From assembly GCA_032164245.1 (NCBI GenBank), contig JAVMKO010000003.1:95782054-95846053 (forward strand): 64,000 bases of DNA. The letters are read 5' to 3'. The notes under the pieces were generated by a model. It did no database searches and was not told the DNA's origin. It was given only the letters and a program-made list of their open reading frames with translations. Made by a program: the position numbers and the translations under genes. Of the stretch, positions 1-12,525 are shown in pieces. The stretch's first letter is position 1. Every line of letters begins with the position of its first letter. Origin of the DNA: Sternotherus odoratus (lineage: Eukaryota > Chordata > Testudines > Kinosternidae).

Positions 1-179
1 TTGTGGTTTAAGTTATTACTCACTGATGAGATTCTGTCAGAGCACAGCAAGCAATTACTTTTTTATTTTTCTTTCCTATCTTTCTCTCTCCCAATTCACA
101 ACCTCCCCTGATGGCAGATTACAGCTTCATTTCTCCAAGGAAGCTCATAATGTGGCGAGGGGGAAAATCCATAACAAAA

Positions 180-216
180 GTGTGTGTTTGTGTGTGTGTG
201 AGAGAGAGAGAGAGCG
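180..216. repeat. TG then AG simple repeat
   Basis: A short TG-rich run passes directly into GAGAGAGAG. It is an ordinary microsatellite in the first intron segment. Confidence 0.8.
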
Positions 217-2654
217 AGCACATGAGTGAGTGTAAATCCTCCAGGGAAAATGTGTTTGTAGATCTCACTCCTGAATTACTCTCATTATAATAACCCATTT
301 GGTGTCAGAGTATGACAGATTATAAGTGTTTATGGCTAGTCCCTGCTCAAGACAGATTTAAATAAAATACTTCTGGCTATTGTGCAGGTCAATGTGTTTA
401 AATAACAACCCCCCAAATCATACTTTGACATTTAAAAGAGAGAGGAAATATTGTCATGAGGCAGACCTAGCACAGATAAGCGCAAGGCAATTTGGTCAGT
501 ACACTGTGATTTGTGAGTACAGTCTAACATACTCATTTTCACAGCTTGTAATCAAATAGCCACCTTAGCAATGTGTCAGCATTAAAAAAAATACTTCTTT
601 TCAAAATGTTTACACAAATTATCCCCCTGAGAAGCTACAGTGCATTCTCTGCAAAAACCAATGTAGGTTAAAGATCGGAGTAAATATATGCCTAAAGACC
701 TACAGATAATGAGAGAACCTAATCCCCACACATATACCACAAAGGTCAAACTCTGACATGTTTCCTTGTGAGAAGTAAGGGTTTACTTTTGTTCTTGTGA
801 GAAGCGTAAACGCCTTTTTATCATTATGAATAGCTAATCCTGACCCACCTCTGGAATTTCCTGGTATTGTGCCTGGTGTTTCTGATATTCATTTCGCAAT
901 TAGTCATCTGTCCCAACCTGAGGAAGATGACCGCAAAGAGTACTTGACATGAGATGAATGAACATTTAATAGGTACTAAACCAATAGACCAGTCAGCATT
1001 CCATGAAGTAGTTCAGTGCTATGAAGCGGCTTCACTATAAGCGCTAGAAATGGCTCACTAACCTACTGGTGATTTCAGGCTCAGTTAAGTAATGGCACCT
1101 CAGTTTCAGGGACAGAATTCTTGCTCAGATAGCAGTGACTTCTATTATGCTGTGGACTCCTGGTATTGTCAGTATATTTTCTGTAATCTCTGTTCTTTCA
1201 TAAGATTACCTTGTTTTGCTTCGTTATAATGACCAAATCTAGCATTGCAACCCCTCTTTTCTAATGTAGGGATCAGTACTTCAACTCAGAACGCACCGTG
1301 AAATGAGAGCTCCGCTACTGAGGCCACCCCATGGTTGCTCTTTTTTACATTGATAAGGGGTTAAGTACCAACCAGTTCTTAGACTGATTGCAAGTGAAAG
1401 AGAAATACCCCTAACTTTGTTAAAGAGCACTGCAAATGTGGACGTATTGAAGTAGACTAACTTCAGCTAGGCGCTGAGATCACCCACCCTTTAAATAGTG
1501 TGTCCAAACATTTCTTACATTCAGGTTTTTGTAAAAACTTTTGTAAGAGTTTTTGTGCTTCCCTGCTGATGTTTATATGGGCTTCTCAGCAAGGGAGAGT
1601 GATTGAGCCTCACAATAACAGCACTAAACTCTCTGAGATCATTCCTCCCCCCCATCTGTGCACACTCCTGCCTGCTTCCACTTCTGCAGCAGCATTGAGG
1701 TAAGGCCTTAAAGGAGCTAAGCTCTATCCCCAGGTCTGCAAAGTGGCCCCAAGGAGTGAGAAATACTCTGTAAGAGACTGGTAACTGAAAAAAGGGACTC
1801 TTGCCCCCTAGATTATCCCGCAACTAGGGTTCAATGGTGCTTGCCTCCATGCAGGGCCTGGGAAAAGAGGAAGAGGGTCTTTCCCAAACCTCCAGGTTTC
1901 AGTTGTTCCCTGGCCTTGTGATAGGTGCTTGGGGAGTGAAGAAAGAGGGTTCATCTGGGCATCCCCAGACCTTGTTGCTTACCTGCTCCATACAGGGATC
2001 TTGAGAAAAGGAGACATGTTCAGTGTTCCAAACTTGTACACAACGTTACCACTGGGCCAACAGGGCCTATGCCCAGGAGCCCCAGCCAATTGGGAGGGCC
2101 CAGAAAAATGGGCACCCTCTCCGCCCATCCAACACTCCTGCCAGCAAGCCCCTGCATCCTGACCCCATTTTCCCAGCAGGAGCTTAGGGGGGCATAGGGA
2201 ACTGCAGGTGGAAGGGGTGGAGACGGGCCCCCACTTGCTCTGGACCAGGGCTCCACAAAAGCTTAATCCACCTCTGCTGTTCTGATTCTGTGTTCCTGGT
2301 ACATTCCAGGGAAGGCTTGGGGAAGATTCTGAATATGAACTCACCTCCAAAACAGTAAACGGGAATGATGTCATCATGCTTAGTGCATGGAAGAGGAAGA
2401 GCAACTATCAACAGAACAGTGAAACTGACGGTACACAAAGTGCTGTCAGTTCCACAAAGTAAATAAAAATATAGAATTTATTCCTAATCTCGTTCAATCA
2501 CAGCATCCTTGGGGATTACTTGTAGCAGCAGTAGGTTAAAACAAAACAAACAAAAGTGGATACAAGTGTGGGATTGTTGAGCTATTGGTGTCACTTTATA
2601 ATAGCCCAAATCACTTTCCTCCAGAGTGGAAAGAAAACAGTATACTAAGGTGTC

Positions 2655-2950
2655 ATAAAATCATAAACATTAGAGATGGAAAAGACCTGGTTCGTCATAT
2701 AGTTCAGCCCCCTGAAATGCAGAATTGTTCCCTACAATGTATATTCTAATACCTTTTGTAGTCTATTTGTAAATGTGTAAAGGAATGGGATTTCCATCAC
2801 TTCCCTTGAAGGATAAATACCCCTCAAGGATGTTTTCCATTACATTTCACCTAACTTTTTTCTTTTCTTAATATCTTCTTGTTATTCCTAATTATAATCA
2901 CTTGCATTCCCTTTAACCAGTTCCTTCCTTGGTGATCACACCCTTAATGC
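2655..2950 (-). repeat. CR1-type LINE 3' end, antisense
   Basis: The stretch begins with an ATCATAAACATTAGAGATGG-like segment, then AGTTCAGCCCCCTG and GGGATTTCCATCACTTCCCT. These are the hallmarks of the reverse complement of the CR1/L3 3' region common in sauropsid genomes. It is diverged and 5'-truncated. The same segment occurs again near 29798. The edges are approximate. Confidence 0.75.
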
Positions 2951-3589
2951 GGTATACGGCTCATTGGATTTCTTCAGCAGTATACAACTGGTTAGTTAAG
3001 TTCTCACCAGTAGATGCCATTCCATGTGTAAAAACTGTTTTTTTAAAAACCTCAGCAATTAATTTTAAAGTTGCCTTGCAAAGATAATGAGTTTGGAGTG
3101 CTTGTAGGGAAGAGATTGGTAATATATTTTCAAATAACTACTACTTAAACAATGTATCAAATACTTTAGTGAAACAACACAGAAGGAAGCATAAGATTTT
3201 TGACTTTATTCCAACAAACAACAGATGATGCTGTCACCTTAAGCATATATAAATATGTTTAGCAGCTGCCATGAAACATATTTATAAGTGTTTAGTGACC
3301 TGGAGGTTAACCAAAATGAGTTTGGTGATCTCAGCTCAGTTTTTAATGGACGCTACTTCATATTATAGCACTGATGCAGCACAGTTTGTCGCAGTTAGCA
3401 GTCTTTACTCAGAGGGAGGCCCACTGTGAAGTGAGAATTAGAGGCTGAAGTAATACCTACTTTTAACCCCGTACCAGAAACTGTCCATTCCAGGACATCA
3501 TAGAGCAGTATAGTTGGCGAGCTGCGTATTGGATACCACACCTGACCTCAGGATAGGACAGTCTTTACTCTGATAAAGATTTAGCTATC

Positions 3590-4670
3590 TGGGTCTCTAA
3601 ATTGTTCTTCTCTGTACCGATTCATCCTTCTCACAAAAGATTTGTTCTTTTCACTTTCAATGACAATCATTACCAGTATTGGGTCCTACCCCTTTAGCTT
3701 GTCATCCACCCCAAGGGTGTTCTCAAAATCATGGAGATCATCAATGCCTATTGCCATCATGTAGGAATAAGTTTCTTTCCCTACTTCAATGATTGGCTTC
3801 TCCAGGGTCAGTGATATCTGGAGGGGTGATTGGCAGTTCAAACATCTTCTCTATTCTGAAGTCTAGGCCATCAGGTAAATCTTGAGAAATCCATTTGACC
3901 CCTGTACAACAAATTCTCTTGATTCTGGAGTCGATAGGGGGCAGAGCTTATCATCTTCTCAACAGGTTCTTTGTGCTAAAGAACCTTATACAAAGATTGC
4001 AGCTCAGCCGACAATCTCCATCAAGGATGTCTGAAACTGCTGGAACACATGGCATCTTGCATTTTTGTTACACAAAACACCAGGTTGTGTGTTCAATGTC
4101 TCTGGGGTAGCTTAGGACTGTTTATGTACCCAGGAAACACGGTGTCAACAAGCAGGTATCTGTACCCAGTCAGGTCCTACAGTCACTCATCTCATGTATG
4201 AATCTATTCAAAGTGTTGTGCAAGAAGCCTGCTCAACTAGAATCCTCTACAGAGTCTACAGTCATATTAACATTAGATGTTTCCATCATGGGATGCAGAG
4301 CACATTTGGGTTCTCACACAGTCCAACCTAAATGGGCACTACACTTGCACATCAGTCTGTTGGAATTGGAATTAAGGACAGTCAGAAATGCTTGCCTCTA
4401 CTTTGTTCCCCTACTCAAGAACAAATCCATCAAGATTATGACAGGCAAAATAGTGTGTAGAGAAGGAACAGAAGGTGGTTTGCCTGCACAACCCTGTATA
4501 GCCTTGGTATGGGGCACAAGGATCTGTAGGGCACCTGTATGGGCACTGACACCAAAAATCTCTGATCAAAGGCACAGGGATGCACGTGCACCTAAAGTGG
4601 AGCACCCTCGGGGACATGAACTTCGGTTACTACTCAAGGGGAGTGACCTCTCTTTCTGCCATTTGCTGTC
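3590..4670 (+). mobile_element. DIRS-type tyrosine-recombinase retrotransposon relic (RT and RNase H)
   Basis: Translation of about 3608-3810 gives IHPSHKRF, then NHYQYWVLPL, then SFFPYFNDWLL. These line up with the DIRS reverse transcriptase block ending in the catalytic YLDD-like motif, here FNDW, so one catalytic Asp is changed. In-frame stops occur between these pieces. From about 4280 a second block reads LDVSIMGCRAHLGSHTV followed by an LLELELRTVRNACL segment, matching DIRS RNase H (family form DAS.lGWGAhLGs...LELrAvr). The right end near 4600-4660 resembles an end sequence I associate with turtle DIRS copies. An ATG-started frame at 4198-4767 covers the RNase H part but is a decayed fragment, not a host gene. 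The recombinase gene is not seen. The family call is from memory of the motifs; the edges are approximate. Confidence 0.72.
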
Positions 4671-6007
4671 ATTTATGGTCATTAAGGATTCTGAGGCACT
4701 TTTTCAAAGACTGGGTAGTTTTTCGGATGTCCTGGCCAAAGATGCCCATCTCGTTATGTTTACCTAATTCCCACCTGCAGTTTAAACTGGAAATAGTTTT
4801 GTACTTCCTGTTGTATAGTGTTATTGTGCACTGCTTAGAATTGTCTTGTTTGATCACTGTGGTAGGTGATGTGATCCCATTATATAGTTTGTATGTCAAT
4901 TTAAGACCCCCCCAGTCCTATAACCAGAACTTTATAAATGGGTCCTTACATCCTCCTGGAGCCCCATAGTTAATAAAACAATTTGGTATAAAGGACGCTA
5001 TTAAAAAGATATGATATTGTTGTATTACTGTTATAATACTACTGAACCAAGAGCATTTTCTGTTTGCTTGCTAGGTGTAAATCTGCATTGTTTCTTTAAA
5101 AGCAAATGGCAGACAAGAGAGATTTGGCTTCTGAAGCTTATTTCCTGTCTCTCCTTCCCATCCCACTCCTTGAAAGAACCTTTCAGACCATATGTTTTGC
5201 ATGTGGGTTTTCCCCATTTTGTTAGTATTTGTAGCCCTTAACGATAAGGATCTCATTTATTCTGAGTAATAAGCTTTTTTCCACCAGATATACTTGTGAT
5301 ATATAACAGTTTTTAGCCAAAACTTAAGAGAAGTGCTTTCTTTTGAAAGGTTACATTATTTACATAAGAAAAGCTTGATTGTAACACTGAACTTCTTTAA
5401 AGTTGTTGCCAAATGGTCCTACTCTTTAGTTCCCTTTATAATTTTCCCTTGGAGATTTGCCCCACTATGCTTTTTTTTTAAAAAAAAAAAATTCCCTCCA
5501 CAACTCATCACATGCTTCGGTGGAGAAATGATATTGTATGGCAGTTATCTCCTTCATATCAAAAGAAATCCTTTGCCTCTTTAATACTCTGTACCCCACT
5601 CCCAAAGGAAAAGATCAATTCCTCTCAAATATCTTGGGAATCTAACATTATTTTGCAAGAAAAAATTAAAAATACTGAAGCTAGCCAAGTCATTCAGAGG
5701 CTGTAGGTTTGTTTTTATGTTTTAGGATTGGTTTGTTTTTGGTTTTTTTAATACTACATTATGCTGAAAAAAGCATTTGTACCAAACCTGCGATCTGCCA
5801 CCAAAAAAATGCCATTTTATGTACTTGTAGGGTAGTTGAATGTTCTCTCTGCTAGAAGCAGTCACTATAGGTGCGTTTGTAACTTTTATTTTGTTTTTTG
5901 AAAATCACAAAATAAAATTTATGAGACGTTTAATGGAGAAACTCTTAGATTTGGGGTTTGTATTTTCACACATGATATGCATATACAAGTATACTTGTGC
6001 ATGTGTT

Positions 6008-6010
<3 letters not shown>

Positions 6011-6042
<32 letters not shown>
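6011..6042. repeat. TA-rich simple repeat
   Basis: An ATATGTATATATACATATAT-type run of about 30 bases inside the intron. Confidence 0.85.
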
Positions 6043-7337
6043 GTTTGATGAATATCAGTATGTGTGCACAGACATAAGTTTACCAATGTATGGTACATAA
6101 TTACATTATAGGTGTAAGGAATAAAGGGACTATTTTTTTTAGTGGAATGGCATTGTGTTTACTAAAAGAACTGCAAAACCAATAGTTTACACAACTAAGC
6201 AAATTCCTTTTGTTCATGAAAATTTGATAGCCCAGGCACAAAATTTTCTGCCTAGCCATTACTAGATTGGTGACAATTTTTTTTTAAAATGAATATTTTA
6301 CTTGTTCTTTAAAAAAAATTACTGGTCCCTGGTGAGTGGAAGAGTATCATTTGGCAAGACTTCATTCAGGACACCTTCTTGTGCAAACTAAGATCCCAGT
6401 CATGCAAACATGTAACTTTTAATCATATGAGTAGTTCCATTGAGACTTCTTTTGTCAGTAAAGAACATACCTGTTTGCCGGATTGCAGCCTGGTGTAAGT
6501 TTTGTGCCAAATGCTGTAATCAAATCCATAATTAGGTGCTTTACCTTAATTCTTTTGGTGTCCTCTGCTGAAGGACTGATTCCATAACCCTGTGAAAAAG
6601 TCAGGACTGACAAGAAGAATCTGCTATGGTGCAGGATCTTGCTTTTGGGGGGAAGAAACAGCAGCAGCAATATATGACATTCACATGGTTTGATTTGAAA
6701 ATTCCATTGAAGCTACTTTGGGCCATTAATGGTTCTCACAGAGCCCAGGATGTGTAGATACATTTTCATGTACAACTAATGATCACTCTCCACCACAGGG
6801 ATTTGAAATCTTATTGCAAACAAGACACTCTTGATAAGAGGCAATAAGTGAATTGCCTAAAAATGATCCCCACACCCCGTTTTCTTTAGGTTTTGTTTTG
6901 TTTGTGTAGCTTTTGTGACAGACAAAGGAGCTTTAATATAGGATCAGAAGAACTTTATTTTTTAAACAGAACTTGCTGCAGTTGCTTATCTGATGCCAAT
7001 TTCAAATTCTCCTTTCTCCCTCCTCTGAGTCCATCACTCTATTCACTTGGAACAGATAATCATCTATATACCTCCTTGTGTGATGTTATGTTGTATCAGT
7101 TTAAATTAGTAAGTGTGTACATTTTTGGAGGTTTGTGTTCGATCTAATTCTGTCTCAGATTATACAGTAACTAATTCAACACTAATAGCCCTCCAGTGCA
7201 GGTAAAAACCTAATTGCCTGCCTTTTCCTTAGCTACCCCTGAATGCTAAGAGATGAATGCTGTGACGAACCATAACACACCTAGCAGTGAGATAGTTATG
7301 TAACGAGAGCCTGTGCGTGTGCTTTCTCTTCACATAG

Positions 7338-7483
7338 GCAAGGCAGTTTTCCTGGCATGAATCAGAGTGGTATTATGGGATCCAGTTCTCCCTACACACA
7401 GCCGATGAACAACAGCTCTGGCCTGATGAACCCACAAGCTCCTCCTTACAACATGGCACCTAACATGGTGAACAGTTCAACAG
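7338..7483 (+). CDS. ARID1B: ARID1B exon, Ser/Met/Asn-rich linker before ARID
   Basis: This is a 146-nt exon between a CACATAG acceptor and a CAG|GTAATC donor. It begins with the last base of a codon from the exon to the left, encodes 48 complete codons ([11 protein letters not shown] at the start, [10 protein letters not shown] at the end), and leaves one base of an Ala codon completed by the next exon. I recognise the PFPGMNQSG...SSSPYSQPMNNSS linker of ARID1B. The region is low-complexity and disordered, with no catalytic role; such linkers in BAF250 proteins are thought to support condensation and partner contacts. These are residues 1-48 of the part encoded in this window. Confidence 0.93.
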
Positions 7484-7851
7484 GTAATCGTGGGTAACAT
7501 TTCAGGAGTGACCTCCATGAATCTCTGTAAAGGTACAAGCCCTCGAATGATGGCAGAGGGATTGTCCTTTATACATCTTATCAGCTAAGTGCATGTTATT
7601 GACTCTATACTGAGTTCAGGTGCTCAGATTTTTTGGTGAAATATTTGATAAATTTCTGCTACAATCAAATCTCACATAGCATGTTCATGAATGCGAAGAT
7701 TTTGAAAAGTTACAGCAGCATATTTGAAGTTGGGTCCAAATTTGGCCTACCTTTTGAGGCGTGTGGAGCTGCAGACAGAGAAAGACTCCTACATTTGCAA
7801 AAGTGACTAATTTTGGGTGCCTCACTCTTTGAGATCCCAACTTGAAGCACT

Positions 7852-7965
7852 TGAAAATGGGCCTAATTTTTAGAAAGCGCTGAGCATCTGTCTTCTGAAA
7901 ATCAGGTCACTTCAAGGTGCTATAAGTTGAGCACCCACGATAACTATTCATTTTTGAAAATGTGT
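7852..7965. repeat. Interspersed repeat of the AAATCAG/GAGCACC type
   Basis: Contains CTGAAAATCAGGTCAC and a GTTGAGCACCCACGATAA-like end. Both are building blocks of a palindromic repeat common in turtles and other sauropsids. A clearer copy lies at 48802. The class is not assigned. Confidence 0.45.
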
Positions 7966-8417
7966 AGCATCTACGTTGTATTTACAAAGTCAATATATCT
8001 ATATAGCGCTTCTTTCCTCTGTTTCTTGACATTTACTATATGAAACAATTGGATTCAATCATAATTGGAAAAAAGTGCCAAATGCAAATAAGATACATTT
8101 GAAATACCTACTAAAATGGTATTACATGTGCTTTGCACTATGGGAGTTTAAGATTATTATTAGTACTGTTATTTGTTGCACTGTGTGTGGCTTCCATGCC
8201 CCGTAGCACCTATGAAAGGGAGCCAAATTAATGTAATTCTCTGTTGATAATATGCTTCTGTGTTACATGTTAAATTGTACACCATTGAGAGGCTCACCAC
8301 CCCATCTGAAATGTTAACAGCTAAATTCCTGCAAGATCACATCTAAGTAAAAGTTTATCCTTTTGATTCTCCAAGACATTAGGGAATTTTGGATAGGATT
8401 TCAATGATCCTAAAACC

Positions 8418-8740
8418 ATGATACCCAGACTGAAGTGCCCGAGCCGCAAGTGGTTCTTTAATGTGCTTCCTGCGGCTCTTTGCGGCACCTGATACTAAAA
8501 CGCTGTGTGATTTAAATATTAACCAATCCAAGTTATTAACCACTCAGTATCTTTTACTGTGTTGTTAACCAATTGTAGTTGGTAAAATAATAATGCTTGG
8601 TCAGTCATTTTGCTGTGAGAATAGTATACATTTTTATATCATATATTGTTTCATAGTAAATGAAATAATGAATTCATACTACTGTGGATCCCTTGGGTAA
8701 TGTTGATGGTTAATTTGGCTCCTGAACCACTGAGGTCTGA
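8418..8740. mobile_element. Non-autonomous hAT-like element, decayed
   Basis: The left end reads ATGATACCCAGACTGAAGTG and the right end, read on the other strand, AAGTGATACTCAGACCTCAG, so the two form imperfect terminal inverted repeats. Internal GAGCCGCAAGTGGTTCTTTA and GCGGCTCTTTGCGGC are typical of one turtle hAT-derived family. No clear 8-bp duplication is seen, so the edges are uncertain. Confidence 0.5.
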
Positions 8741-10847
8741 GTATCACTTCCCTAAAGCATAACTTCAGAATGCTTGAGCCCAAACCTTTGAGTCTCTATC
8801 TGTGCACTTGCTATTTATAGATATTCCTCTCTTTGTTTTTTGTGGGGTTACTAGGAAGGTGTTACAAAGGTCAGGCAAGTTGATGGAATTTCTCTCTTCA
8901 GCTGGTACAGTACCTGACTTACCTGTTGTTGCTTAAGCAGTACAGCGTGTCAAGTACAAGATGAACTGTATCTTACCAAGAGCCTAGGTTTCTATACCTT
9001 TTCCCCAATGCTACCCTCCCTGTTTCTTTCCTTCTTCCTTCCTGATTTTTTTCCCTCTTCAGCTATCAGTCCTCTTTTGCTTTCAGATAGAAAATTGACA
9101 GACACATCACAGTACTAACGTATGTCCAGGGTGTTGGTTTTTTTCCCTGGATCACAGATAAACAGAGGTATTCCCAGCTAGCTTATTTTTCAAGTGATCG
9201 TGGTATGTTTTCTGTTAGTGGAAGAAAAAAATGGAATCAGAAAGAGAGATTTTAAAAAATAAAATAAAATAGCTTTTCCTTAACATTGGCTAGGCAGCCG
9301 TTTATTTGTCCAGGCACCACACTTACATTTTGAGGGAAAAGCTGTTGAACAGGCCATTAGTTAATGCCTTGCATTTCCCCCACCACAGCTGTCCCAGGTA
9401 ATATTGTATTTGGGTTGTGTAGTTATGTGTTTTGTCTGGCTTGCTGAAATAAAATTACTTCTGAGCATTGAAACTACACTATAAATTCTGGCTTGCCATT
9501 AGCAGCAGTAATTTTTCCTCCTTTTTCTTTGGCCCCCAGAGCTGCAAAAATAACCAACAACAAACAGATGGCAGAGTTCCCTGCCTAAGAAGATTTATGT
9601 ATTCCTAAGGAATAACCAGTTTAAAGGAAGATTCACAGAGGGGTTTTTTTTGTTCACATAATTCAGCCATTCATTATTTCATACAGTGGAAATCTGTTCA
9701 ATGCAAGGCCATTTATCCTAGCAGTCTTTTGTATGGGCTAGTCATATTCTTTTTATTGTGTTATGCATTCTGAAATATTGGATTTTTAATAATTTAAACA
9801 TTTATCAGAGGGTTTTTTCTCTTGTGCGTTTATGAAGTTTTTCTTTTGTTCCAGTCTTATTAATGGGGAGGTTACCCAGTGGGAAGTGAAATATGAGATG
9901 TGCGTACACACACGTGTATTGTGCTGTACTGCTTCTTGAAGCAGGACTACAAGAGAGCATATGCACTGTGTCAGACCAAGGTGAAAAACAAAGAGGGGCC
10001 TAATTCAAGAATATGCTGGTGGTGAGCAATGGGAATTCTCCATTTCTCCCATGTCTGAAACATCCCCACCCCCAGTCCACTCACATCAAGCAAGTAAGAG
10101 ATGGAACTTCCAAGATAAGAACTGCTCTAAATGCAGTAGTTATGATAACTTTGAGTTGGGTAAAGGGACGACATTGGGGTTGCCAAGATGCTCTGTTCTT
10201 GCTGAAGTGCAGCATTTAAGGAGGTAAAGAGCATACAGATGAAGACTGTTATGTGACTGAAAATTGGATTTACTGTGCCATTGACACCAACTTTGCTGAA
10301 TGGCACTTCAGCCATTGTTCTGCTAAGTTAAGACAACATGGCAGTTAAAATGTGTTTTAGGCAGCGTACAGGGCCAAAAAAAGCCGCTTGTGTAGTGACA
10401 AATCGTTACAGGCTTCAGTGAGCAAGTAATTATTTAAATGGAACCAGCAGGAATATGAATGCGACAACTATTTCTTCAGCTAAAATGCCAGGGAAAAACT
10501 ACAGTAAGCAGGAGGGGATTTGGAGAAAAAAACACAATCATATCTTAAGATTTTACTCCATACAAGAGAGGGGGGGTTTGTGCTGATGTTATTAGGGATT
10601 ATTTCTACAATGGTTTTATTCAAAACAGAGTTGCATTGTTGCTCAATATGACCTAATATATTTGTTTTTGCAGATTGGACTTTTATTATTAATTAATATT
10701 TATTATTCCAAGTCAGCTCTGGGTTTTTTAATTAAACAGATGCCACAAGTTCCACAGAAGATAGCTTTGCAATTCTACATCTTGTTACTTAAGAAGTTAC
10801 CTTGTATAAAGCGGAGCACATTCACAATTTCTGCTGATGCAGAGAAA

Positions 10848-10985
10848 TTTAGGAACATAGGAATTGCCAGGCTGGATCAAACCAGTGGTGTGTCTAGTAC
10901 AGTTTCCTCTCTGTGACAGTACCAGATGCTTCAGAAGAAAGTGCTAGGATCCCTTGACAATTATGAAGCAAAGTGCCATAGAGGA
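10848..10985 (-). repeat. CR1 LINE 3' end, antisense
   Basis: The stretch AGGAACATAGGAATTGCCAG followed by CTGGATCAAACCAGTGG and CCAGATGCTTCAGAAGAAAG is the reverse complement of the CR1 3' end. The sense version occurs at about 43830-44240, where CATCTGGCGCTGGC and GGATACTGCACTAGAAGGAC are read. A short ATG-started frame overlapping it is not a gene. Confidence 0.75.
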
Positions 10986-11321
10986 AGTTTTTCCTTTTCC
11001 CTTCCCTCCCTCCCCCCAGCTTTTATCCTGAAACACACGGGTTTATATCCTGTAGATATATAATATCCCATTTAGAGTTAAATTGACCCAATATTTTACT
11101 GCTTCTTTTTTTTTTTTAAAGGATAACAAAATTTTCACAAAACTTAAGCCCAATTAAAAATGTTTTCATGACATGATTTTATTAATATTAATAGTAATAT
11201 TAATAATAATAATTCTAGAGGAAATTTATTATTTGAACAATCAGTCCCATGGAGCCCTTGCATCTCAAATGTTTCAGCACTGTGCTCATGCATGAGAATC
11301 AGACTGTGACATTGAGGTCAT

Positions 11322-11525
11322 GTCTACCCCACAGGGACTGTAGCGGCATAGCTACTATGCCATAGCTATGCCTGTATAATCTCATAGTGTAGACACAGCT
11401 TGCTGTGACAGAATAGATTTTTCCATCTCCGTCAGAATACCACCTCCCTGAGTTTCAGTCTCAAGGTTGATGTCTTCCATCAGCCTGGTTGTGTCTACAG
11501 TGGGGGGTAGGTTGACATACAGTGC
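11322..11525. mobile_element. Short DNA-transposon relic with TGTCTAC ends
   Basis: The left part contains CATGTCTACCCCACAGGGAC, the middle TAGTGTAGACACAGC and the right part GGTTGTGTCTACAGTGGGG. The arrangement matches a family of turtle MITEs built on TGTCTACACTA ends with an internal ATAGATTTTTCC block. It may be one rearranged element or two nested ones. Confidence 0.5.
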
Positions 11526-12015
11526 TCATTTTTCTGATCACTTACAATGAAAATGCACCTCCTATTTCTCTTCGGTAACTCTTCTGGCTGATAAAGCAGC
11601 ATTGCCAATGGGCTTTCCAGGGGGTTTCACTTTTTCTTAGGGACGAGGGATAATCTCTATTCCTCCACAGGAGAAAAAAGGGGCCTATTGTAAGGTTACA
11701 ACTGGTGATCAAATTTAGAAAAGTTGTGGCCAAATTTTCACCAGCCTATCAAATGATTGGCCCTGATCTGACTAGGTTGTTTTGAGGATTTTGGAGACTT
11801 CTGATTTTTAACCCTGTTTCAGAGTCACTTAAAAACCTTCGCTGAGGTCAGCATCTCCTGCTATGTGATAAACCCAGCTCCTGTGTATGCACGTTGAAAC
11901 TACTGCAGCTATTACAGTTCTCAGAGGACTTTATGACTTGTGGAATTAGTAACGGTGTATGTATGGAGCTGTTCACCTCTAGGCTCATATTGGTAGTGAC
12001 TTTCATTCTGTAACT

Positions 12016-12134
12016 CAGTGGTCCCCAACCTTTTTATCACCGCGGACCGGGGGGGGGGGGCTGCTCCTCGCGGACCGGTACCAATTGATCCACGGACCGG
12101 TACCGGTCCGCGGACCGGGGGTTGGGGACCACTG
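12016..12134. mobile_element. 119-bp hAT MITE with perfect 8-bp TSD
   Basis: It begins CAGTGGTCCCCAACC and ends GGTTGGGGACCACTG, a perfect 15-bp terminal inverted repeat. The host sequence CTGTAACT is duplicated exactly at 12008-12015 and 12135-12142, the 8-bp duplication expected of hAT transposase. The interior is built of GCGGACCGG units and a run of G. It is too short to encode a protein and was mobilised in trans. Confidence 0.92.
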
Positions 12135-12525
12135 CTGTAACTTGTATGATCTGATGTCTTGCCAGTTCTTAGTAGACAGATATCCACATCACCGAAACCA
12201 AAGTCATAGTTCGCAGTCTCATCAGAGATTGAATGGTCACAAAGATTAGGGCCCAAAATCCTGCAAAGATTTATGCTTAACTTTACTTACATGAGTAGTT
12301 TAATTGAAGTTGATGGGGCTGCTCAGATGCTCAGGTCTTTGCATTATCTGGACCTAGGTTATCCTTTCACCCATAGAGTGCGGTCTCCTCGGGGAAGGGT
12401 TTGAGGCACATTGGCAGTGCTGCTGTCCATGCTCTACCTACCTCTTCTGTGGATGTGAAAAGTACTTGAGATTTCAGTGCTGTCAATCGGACATGAGCAC
12501 TGATTCACTTTTGTGTGTGTGCATG

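Larger units (their letters stand above)
1..7337 (+). other. ARID1B: Upstream ARID1B intron (partial)
   Basis: Intronic sequence that ends at the acceptor before the exon at 7338. No coding exon was recognised here. It holds a TG/AG simple repeat near 180-216, an antisense CR1 piece (about 2655-2950), a DIRS-type retrotransposon relic (about 3590-4670) and a TA-repeat at 6011-6042. The remaining stretches are AT-rich unique-looking DNA in which I recognise nothing. Confidence 0.85.

Noticed and set aside
4198..4767. 189-codon ATG-started frame
   Set aside because: It coincides with the RNase H part of a decayed DIRS retrotransposon. The ATG is incidental, and the neighbouring RT part is broken by stops.
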